Virus record (IMG/VR): IMGVR_UViG_3300048589_000219 | Span: 1-26,554 of that record | Direction: 5' to 3' (one strand) | Source: a virus | Length of the DNA: 26,554 nt | Part shown: positions 22,093-26,554 of the stretch, one piece after another | Layout: each line of letters begins with the position of its first letter | How positions within the stretch are numbered: position 1 is the stretch's first letter | Notes under the pieces: generated by a model | The model's database searches: none | What the model saw: the letters and a program-made list of their open reading frames with translations, nothing else | What the model was told of the DNA's origin: nothing | Translations under genes and position numbers: made by a program

Positions 22093-22105
22093 TGTATCTC
22101 CCTTC

Positions 22106-22228
22106 CTAGAAGAACGCACGGACACACAGGTCCGTAAGCCAGCCGATTATCACTCCAACGTAGAGCACAATACTGGCTTTTCCGAACAGGTACGCGGCCT
22201 GCTCATCCTTCGTAAACTCGGTGTCCAC
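22106..22228 (-). CDS. Small membrane protein, 40 aa
   Basis: A short gene beginning at GTG 22228, which overlaps the stop of the previous gene by one base (TAGTG). TTGGAGG lies about 10 nt upstream. The product has a charged start (MDTEFTKDEQ) and one hydrophobic span (from ASIVLYVGVIIGWL to CVRAFF) long enough to cross the membrane. Function unknown. Coding status rests on the tight packing and the ribosome site. Confidence 0.58.
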   Translation of the reverse strand: MDTEFTKDEQAAYLFGKASIVLYVGVIIGWLTDLCVRAFF

Positions 22229-22359
22229 TAGGCAAAGACCTCCAATAGCACCGCGACAACGGCACCGATGATGACACAGACAAGGAACAGCCCGATTGCT
22301 GTATTGATCTGTTCGGTGTACTCATCCCACTCGTGCAGCGGGTCTTTTTGTTTACTCAC
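22228..22359 (-). CDS. Small single-pass membrane protein, 43 aa
   Basis: GTG 22359 overlaps the stop of the 70-aa gene as GTGA, with AAGGAGG 5 nt upstream. The product has a soluble, charged N-terminus (SKQKDPLHEWDEYTEQ) and a hydrophobic C-terminal helix (about residues 19-43, IGLFLVCVIIGAVVAVLLEV). It resembles tail-anchored small proteins; the role is not known. Confidence 0.65.
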   Translation of the reverse strand: MSKQKDPLHEWDEYTEQINTAIGLFLVCVIIGAVVAVLLEVFA

Positions 22360-22568
22360 TTAGCCTCCTTCGTAAAATACCGCACCGGCTCAATCTCGAT
22401 GAGCGTGCTCACCAAGTCAAGCCGGATACCCGTTCCAAACTTGATGACTCGATCCGCAACGATGCGTTCGATTGCTTCCTCCTTGCTATCGAAGATACCA
22501 AAAAATTCCACTCCACCGCACCCATCGTACGGTTGCGTGTTGTGCTGGTACGCGATCCACTTTTCCAT
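22356..22568 (-). CDS. Hypothetical protein, 70 aa
   Basis: I do not recognise this protein. It begins MEKWIAYQHNTQPYDGCGGVEFFGIFDSKEEA, a strand-turn-helix pattern seen in small phage proteins that relay an environmental or DNA signal, but this is only similarity of shape. ATG 22568 has AAGGAG 5 nt upstream and lies just after the transcription start of the 22590-22618 promoter, which rules out the longer frame. Confidence 0.75.
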   Translation of the reverse strand: MEKWIAYQHNTQPYDGCGGVEFFGIFDSKEEAIERIVADRVIKFGTGIRLDLVSTLIEIEPVRYFTKEAK

Positions 22569-22589
22569 GCGCTCTCCTTGTGTTCCATC

Positions 22590-22618
22590 AGTATAGGCGA
22601 CCATGAGTCAAGAGTCAA
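22590..22618 (-). promoter_or_regulatory. Consensus promoter with tandem TTGACT
   Basis: TTGACT (22613-22618), 17 bp, TATACT (22590-22595) on the - strand, with a second TTGACT in the spacer as at 21844-21849. It is the first promoter after the non-coding region and drives four small genes. Confidence 0.88.
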
Positions 22619-22634
22619 GGCCGCGCCAGAAAAT

Positions 22635-22734
22635 AAAAGCGCGCGCCCGCCGACAGAAAAAATACGCGCGCCCCGTTTTGGCCAAAAAAAAAGCGCGCGC
22701 GCCAAAATCGCCGTAGAAAAAAAGCGCGCGCCCG
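22635..22734. repeat. Four A-tract plus alternating GC repeats
   Basis: The unit AAAA-GCGCGCGCCCG occurs four times with variations (22635-22649, 22657-22675, 22684-22703, 22717-22734). A-tracts at intervals of 22, 27 and 33 bp should bend the DNA, and the GC alternation can adopt left-handed form under supercoiling. No gene lies here. Confidence 0.75.
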
Positions 22735-22810
22735 AAAATGGCGACTTTTTCTAAGGTCACAACGCAAATCGGCGTTGGTGTGGGCGACATTGGTGGATTG
22801 CGTTATGGCA

Positions 22811-22920
22811 TTAGCATATAACCCCTACATATATATATGACGAGACAAATGTCTTATACATATATACGTATATATGTATATACATATAATGCACATATAT
22901 TGATATACACTATATCAACT
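22811..22920. other. AT-rich island with a perfect 26-bp palindrome, possible DNA unwinding element
   Basis: About 110 bp composed largely of AT/TA steps. At 22855-22880 two 13-base arms (TATACATATATAC and its complement) form a perfect palindrome without a spacer. AGAC/GTCT (22844-22854 area) forms a small hairpin beside it. Such easily melted DNA next to direct repeats is typical of replication origins. Confidence 0.6.
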
Positions 22921-23075
22921 ATCATTACTGAAGCAGCTTTCCAATTGCAGGTCCGACTTGGTTGGCCGATCCCATGACGAAGCCCGAATGCAGTCGAAAC
23001 AGATGATTGTTCGATGGGTGTCGAAGAACTTCTATAGGAGTCAACAAACTTCTGACGGATATTCATAAAAACACT

Positions 23076-23114
23076 CTAAGCGAATCGCTATAGAAACCCC
23101 TAAGCGAGTCGCTA
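23076..23114. repeat. Two copies of a palindromic site CTAAGCGARTCGCTA, 24 bp apart
   Basis: CTAAGCGAATCGCTA (23076-23090) and CTAAGCGAGTCGCTA (23100-23114) differ only at the central base. Each contains AGCGA/TCGCT arms, suited to a dimeric protein. The 24-bp period places both sites on nearly the same face of the helix. Confidence 0.7.
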
Positions 23115-23275
23115 CCGGAAAGGTTCACCCGGAAAGATACCCGGAAAGGTATCCCCGGAAAGGTGACGCAGGCGCGTGCTTAGGAGCCTGAATCGGGAAA
23201 GATCGGACGTGCGTACCCGGAAAGATCAGGCGTGCGTGCGTCCGGAAACATACGCGTGCGTACGCGTTCGGAAAC
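23115..23275. repeat. Iteron-like array of CCGGAAAG direct repeats
   Basis: CCGGAAAG is found at 23115, 23129, 23141, 23155 and 23217, with variants at 23194 (CGGGAAAG), 23242 (CCGGAAAC) and 23268 (TCGGAAAC). The first four are 12-14 bp apart. GTGCGT motifs lie between the later copies. All are in the same direction, as expected of iterons bound by an initiator or partition protein. Confidence 0.68.
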
Positions 23276-23316
23276 CACCCGTGCGAGACGGTTATGCCGA
23301 TTTTGTGATATGCGAA

Positions 23317-23345
23317 TTGCCGCGACCGGTCAATTCATTTATGAT
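23317..23345 (+). promoter_or_regulatory. Possible + strand promoter in the non-coding region
   Basis: TTGCCG (23317-23322), 17 bp, TATGAT (23340-23345). It would start a short RNA near 23352 that reaches the hairpin at 23422-23470. A weaker match than the seven - strand promoters. Confidence 0.35.
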
Positions 23346-23367
23346 GTAAAGTAAAGAAGCATTCTTG

Positions 23368-23402
23368 AGTTCTTTGTCAACTTAGTTGTTTAGTTCTTTG
23401 TC
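23368..23402. repeat. Direct repeat AGTTCTTTGTC, two copies 24 bp apart
   Basis: Identical 11-bp copies at 23368-23378 and 23392-23402, with the same 24-bp period as the palindromic pair at 23076-23114. Possible protein-binding sites. Confidence 0.5.
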
Positions 23403-23421
23403 CACAATTACACAAGACGAT

Positions 23422-23470
23422 ACCCCTACGGGGTACGTGTCCTATTTTGGACGTCATACCCCGTAGGGGT
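23422..23470. other. Large hairpin in the non-coding region
   Basis: Fourteen-base arms (ACCCCTACGGGGTA at 23422-23435 and its complement at 23457-23470) enclose a second, imperfect stem (GTCC/GGAC) and a TATTTT loop. Each arm is itself nearly palindromic, so cruciform alternatives exist. It could be a terminator of both directions or a replication structure; no long T-run follows. Confidence 0.6.
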
Positions 23471-24046
23471 TTACCGTACGTTTTGCGGTTTGTTCCGTGT
23501 TTGGAATCGGAGTCCGGACGGGGTTTCGTGTGTCCGGTTTGCTCGGTTGCTCGGAGACTCGGACGGGGTATGCGTCTCGGTTTCGTACCGTGTTCAGTGC
23601 TGGCACTTGGACGCGGTTTCCGTCTCCGTGTCCAGCACCACGGAGACAACCGGAGACGAACGGAGACGGTACGAAACCGGAGACACGACCGAACACACAT
23701 TGCCGCATACCGCGTGCCGTGTGACGCGTTGTGGCGTGTCACGGCATGTACTCCGAGCGTTGCTCGGTTGCTCGGTTTGGCGTCCGATTCTGTACCCGTT
23801 GCGGACGGGGTTTGTACGGGGTTTCGTGCGTGTGCTGGACTCGGACTCCGAAACCACCTATAGCGTGGTATGTCCAGCATCGACGGAGACGCGCCTAGCA
23901 TCGTCCGAGCGGCAATATTTTGACGTTAGCAGTATGTGTACCCTAGTCCGCTCGGTTTCGTGCCGTACGTGGCATCCTAGCGCGTCAATGCTACGGAAAC
24001 CGAAACAATACGCACGGGGTACCGCGTGGCACCGTCTCCGAGACAC
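23471..24046. other. Non-coding stretch with short-word repeats
   Basis: I see no supported gene in this stretch. It is rich in recurring words: CGGAGAC at 23641, 23651 and 23661 (exact 10-bp period) and at 23678; GCTCGGTTGCTCGG twice (near 23539 and 23762); ACGGGGTTTCGTG twice (near 23517 and 23816). A perfect 9-bp hairpin GTCTCCGTG/CACGGAGAC lies at 23622-23647. Open frames exist on both strands, but their products look random and have no ribosome sites. Confidence 0.55.
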
Positions 24047-24050
24047 GAAA

Positions 24051-24072
24051 ACACGGGTACGTGTACCCGTGT
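24051..24072 (-). terminator. Intrinsic terminator of the 805-aa gene
   Basis: On the - strand ACACGGGTAC and GTACCCGTGT form a perfect stem (10-base arms around AC), followed by TTTTCG, about 40 nt after the stop codon at 24111. The best rho-independent terminator of the window; it marks the start of the non-coding region. Confidence 0.75.
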
Positions 24073-24110
24073 CTCCGTGCGGGTATGCGGTTGTCTGGAC
24101 TCGGTACGCG

Positions 24111-26528
24111 TTACCGAGACGCGTTGTTTATGCGTGTCCGGTTGTTTGCGTACGTCACGGGATCAATACCGAGCGGGGTATACCGATACCGATACGCTGG
24201 CATGTACTGCCATTGCTCGGAGTCCGGAGTATTGCCGTTCAGCATGTCACCGAACAACGGGTACCGAGACTCGGACGGGGTTTCGGACACCGTGTCCACA
24301 ATGCATACGTTACCCGTTGCGGGTACCGTAATTCCGTGTCCGAGTGCGGACACGCATCGTCCGGCGTCGTACCCGTGCGGGTACGGCAATTCAAACAAAC
24401 GCGGTTGCCGCTGGCACGCAACGCACTCCGTGTGCCGTGTGTAGTCCGCTCGGTAGGAGTCGTTCACGTCGTGCCACGAACGAAACCGGAGACACACGGT
24501 ACAACGGTTGTCCAGACAATCCGTACACACGGAGTCCGTATCCAAGTTGTCCACAACCGCTTCACACACGCGGCACGTATGCGACTCCGAGCAATCCGAG
24601 CAATACCCGTTCGTTAGGTCGTCTCGGTCGTCCACGACGGTACCGCAATCGTTGCATTGATAACCCGGCAAGCAACGCGGGCAATACCCGTCCGTGTGAT
24701 TGTCTCCGTAGTCAAACCGTCCGCAATGCTGGCACGTCCGCTCGGAGTAGCAATCCGGACAAAGATCGTACCCGTTATCATCGTCCGCATCGTACGACGT
24801 GCCGCACTCCGAGCACTCTAAATACGCGTTGTGCGTTTCGTAATATCCGGACGTGGATTCCAACACGTAGTACATGCCGTCCGGCAAGTAGTGCTCGGAC
24901 GTGGCAAGCGTACCCGTGTCCGGATGCAAGTAACGGAACGTGTCCATATACGGGTATTTGTCAAACCGAGCGTTACGGACGGTAACGGGGCTTGCATCGT
25001 CCGTGTACCCGTGTTCCGTGGCGTAGGTGTTGAAAAGACGCTGTATAACGTCGTTTCCGTAGACACGATCCATGTACGTATCTCCGGAGTCGGTACGCCA
25101 CAGCAACGCACGTCCAAGCAGCTCCCCGTCATCGTTCCGATAAGTCAGCAGCGAAACCGTCTCCGGATTGTCCGTATAAATCCGGAAATAGGACTGGCAC
25201 GACCGATACCGCATGCAGGAATGAGCCAGCGTACCGATACGATGAGACGGTGCGTACCCGTCTTCCAAGTACGCATCTCGGATTGCGTCACCGGTCACAA
25301 TTTCAAACGTTCCAAAAGACCGGGAGGCATACGCGCGAATTGCATTCGTTACGGTTTCGTAGTCTGCATCCGCGAATGCATCCGGAGTGCGTATTAGCAT
25401 CCGGAGAACTTTAGACGGTTTGGCGGTTTGGCGCCCGGTTGCATCATATTCGTAATACTGCACGTCTTTACTGATTTTCGATGACGGCAGATAGGACAAC
25501 CGGTTGCCACTGTCTGCAATGTCGACAAACGACGCTTTACGGATACACGTTTGCGGCATTCGGACGTACGCATGAACCGTATCCGAGACGGATAGCCCAG
25601 ACTCCGTGTCCATTGCCACCACGGACACGGAAACGTTGTGTTGTGTGTCGTACCCGGAGTCCAGCAGTGCCGTTGCCAGTGCATACCCGCTTTCATCGGA
25701 CGAAGTTTCGTACATGAACGCATGCAACGCGGCACGGACGGACTCGGAAAGCGTTGCGGCAGTGTTCGTATTCCGGTTTCCGATTACATCACTACCGTCC
25801 GGAGACACGGACAACGCGGTAACGGTTTGGCGTATAGGGGTACCGTACGTGTCTAAAACACGCTCGGAGACGGGTACGGCAAACAACATACGGTTTGGCG
25901 CGGTAGTTGTCTCATATTCCGAGCGCGCATCGTCCAGCGTGTCCAGACTGTACGCGTACCCGTACGTGTTTCCCGTGTGCCACGTCATAACCACGAACGA
26001 ATGAATCAGGGTACCCGTAGGGATATGGACGGGGTATCCGGTTTCACGGTTAAGACGTTTCGCGGTTTCCGTCAATGCGGCAATGTCCGTCACGGTATTC
26101 GTCTCCGTTTCCGTTTCCGTTTCCGTGCTGGACTCCGAGTCCGTCTCGGAGTCCGTACGCCACAACGTTGCAAGCGTTTCCACAATGTCTGTACGACTGC
26201 ACTCCGTCTCGGTTGTCGTACCGTCCGTGTACCGCGTGTGAATCCGTGCGGACGTCGTGACGTATCCGAGCGTTTCATTGTGTGCGATGGTGTCCAGCGT
26301 GGTTCCGACCACGGACGAACACGTATCGCCGTAACACGTTCCAAGTTCATACGGGGTATCCGCATGCGTGGCGTACAACCGGACGGAGACGTATGCAATC
26401 ACACGGTATCGCCGTTCGCGTGCGTCTCCGTGAACGGAGACGTTAAATGCATCGTCCGTGCCGTACACAACCATTGCATTGTTAATGCGTCGTGCCAGTC
26501 GTGCGGTTTCGCTTTCCGTCCGTGCCAT
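24111..26528 (-). CDS. Multi-zinc-knuckle protein with CMRY/GRALLW core, threonine-rich (paralogue B)
   Basis: An 805-aa protein of unknown function, paralogue of the protein at 18764-20653. Shared core at about 343-535: SYLPSSKI, GTLAHSCMRYRSCQ (432-444), IYTDNPETVSLL, LLGRALLWRTD (470-480), YMDRVYGND (485-493) and YPYMDTFRYL. Residues 572-705 carry ten CxxC pairs. The first 330 residues have no counterpart in paralogue A and include an acidic, threonine-rich low-complexity stretch (TETETETETNT near 136-146). The protein is poor in lysine and rich in T, D, S, Y and R. It lacks the SSB-like tail of paralogue A. ATG 26528 has CGGAG 9 nt upstream. The DNA is crowded with words such as GTCCG, CGGAG and GTACC, unlike the rest of the window. 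A terminator follows the stop. Confidence 0.85.
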   Translation of the reverse strand: MARTESETARLARRINNAMVVYGTDDAFNVSVHGDARERRYRVIAYVSVRLYATHADTPYELGTCYGDTCSSVVGTTLDTIAHNETLGYVTTSARIHTRYTDGTTTETECSRTDIVETLATLWRTDSETDSESSTETETETETNTVTDIAALTETAKRLNRETGYPVHIPTGTLIHSFVVMTWHTGNTYGYAYSLDTLDDARSEYETTTAPNRMLFAVPVSERVLDTYGTPIRQTVTALSVSPDGSDVIGNRNTNTAATLSESVRAALHAFMYETSSDESGYALATALLDSGYDTQHNVSVSVVAMDTESGLSVSDTVHAYVRMPQTCIRKASFVDIADSGNRLSYLPSSKISKDVQYYEYDATGRQTAKPSKVLRMLIRTPDAFADADYETVTNAIRAYASRSFGTFEIVTGDAIRDAYLEDGYAPSHRIGTLAHSCMRYRSCQSYFRIYTDNPETVSLLTYRNDDGELLGRALLWRTDSGDTYMDRVYGNDVIQRLFNTYATEHGYTDDASPVTVRNARFDKYPYMDTFRYLHPDTGTLATSEHYLPDGMYYVLESTSGYYETHNAYLECSECGTSYDADDDNGYDLCPDCYSERTCQHCGRFDYGDNHTDGYCPRCLPGYQCNDCGTVVDDRDDLTNGYCSDCSESHTCRVCEAVVDNLDTDSVCTDCLDNRCTVCLRFRSWHDVNDSYRADYTRHTECVACQRQPRLFELPYPHGYDAGRCVSALGHGITVPATGNVCIVDTVSETPSESRYPLFGDMLNGNTPDSEQWQYMPAYRYRYTPLGIDPVTYANNRTRINNASR

Positions 26529-26554
26529 TGCGTTGCACTCCGTTCCGTTTCGGT

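Noticed and set aside
22854-23066. A 70-codon frame on the - strand ending in the AT-rich island
   Set aside because: No ribosome site, and the end of the product (VYINICALYVYTYIRIYV) is simply the translation of alternating AT repeats.
23076-23402. A CRISPR array suggested by regularly spaced repeats
   Set aside because: Repeats are 8-15 bp, spacers are 4-13 bp and not unique in the CRISPR manner, and no cas genes are nearby; the PD-(D/E)XK protein is only Cas4-like in fold.
23377-23901. A 174-codon frame on the - strand
   Set aside because: The product is low-complexity (R, P, S, T), it crosses the large hairpin and the repeat region, and no start site is supported.
23490-24617. A 375-codon open frame on the + strand
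   Set aside because: It runs through the terminator and the last 500 bases of the 805-aa gene, its product is a random-looking mix of R, V, C and S without domains, and no ribosome site precedes it. The open frame is explained by the biased word use of the region.
24111-26528. Reading the CxxC array of the 805-aa protein as an RNA polymerase subunit or E3 ligase
   Set aside because: The knuckles lack the histidines of RING domains and no polymerase double-psi barrel motif is present; only tandem zinc ribbons are supported.
1-26554. tRNA, rRNA or insertion sequences
   Set aside because: I looked for tRNA T-arm patterns, rRNA-like stretches, transposase motifs and terminal inverted repeats and found none I could support; a tRNA search program would be decisive.

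Overview
The window reads as part of a mobile element, most likely a temperate bacteriophage or a phage-like plasmid, rather than bacterial chromosome. I find 41 genes: one on the + strand (67-1056) and 40 on the - strand, packed end to end with many ATGA/GTGA overlaps. The recognisable products are replication, recombination, DNA modification, integration and RNA repair proteins, mixed with many small unknown ORFs. There are no ribosomal, housekeeping metabolic, capsid, tail or terminase genes. Shine-Dalgarno sites are strong (AAGGAGG type), TTG and GTG starts are frequent, and promoters match the sigma-70/sigma-A consensus. One protein ends in DLPF like a Firmicutes SSB tail. Together these fit a Gram-positive-like host, but the host cannot be named from this sequence.

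Reading in the direction of transcription (high to low coordinates): 26528-24111 is an 805-aa multi-zinc-knuckle protein of unusual base composition, ending in a good intrinsic terminator at 24051-24072. From about 24050 down to 22620 there is no convincing gene. This 1.4 kb holds phased A-tract/GC repeats, an AT-rich island with a perfect 26-bp palindrome, paired AGCGA/TCGCT palindromes, an array of CCGGAAAG direct repeats and a large hairpin, and it is the best candidate for a replication or partition locus. From 22618 to 20637 three short units encode small, mostly unknown proteins, several membrane-bound or exported. Then comes a 629-aa paralogue of the 805-aa protein (20653-18764).

From 18646 a promoter drives an M20/M42-type peptidase, unknown proteins, a zinc-ribbon/HTH protein and a full RNA ligase RtcB, down to 14350. 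A promoter at 14459 drives a tyrosine integrase, a run of small proteins, an XRE-type regulator, a 44-aa membrane protein, a SNF2-type helicase and an N6/N4 DNA methyltransferase. A promoter at 8898 drives a PD-(D/E)XK nuclease, a cytosine-C5 methyltransferase, a Sak4-like RecA ATPase and an acidic protein. A promoter at 6070 drives a DUF669-like protein, a RuvC-like resolvase, a zinc ribbon, a uracil-DNA-glycosylase/DNA polymerase A fusion, dCMP deaminase and a DnaQ-like exonuclease. The last gene converges with a + strand metallophosphoesterase.

Seven - strand promoters share the same architecture: CC(C)TTGACA-like -35, exactly 17 bp, TATACT. They divide the - strand into transcription units, and several carry inverted repeats placed like operators. 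The genes fit an early programme: make nucleotides (dCMP deaminase), replicate and proofread (UDG-PolA, DnaQ-like), recombine (Sak4-like, DUF669-like, RuvC-like, PD-(D/E)XK, SNF2), protect DNA (two methyltransferases), repair RNA (RtcB) and choose lysogeny (XRE, integrase). The most novel material is the pair of zinc-knuckle paralogues, one with an SSB-like C-terminal tip, and the structured non-coding region between them and the small genes.
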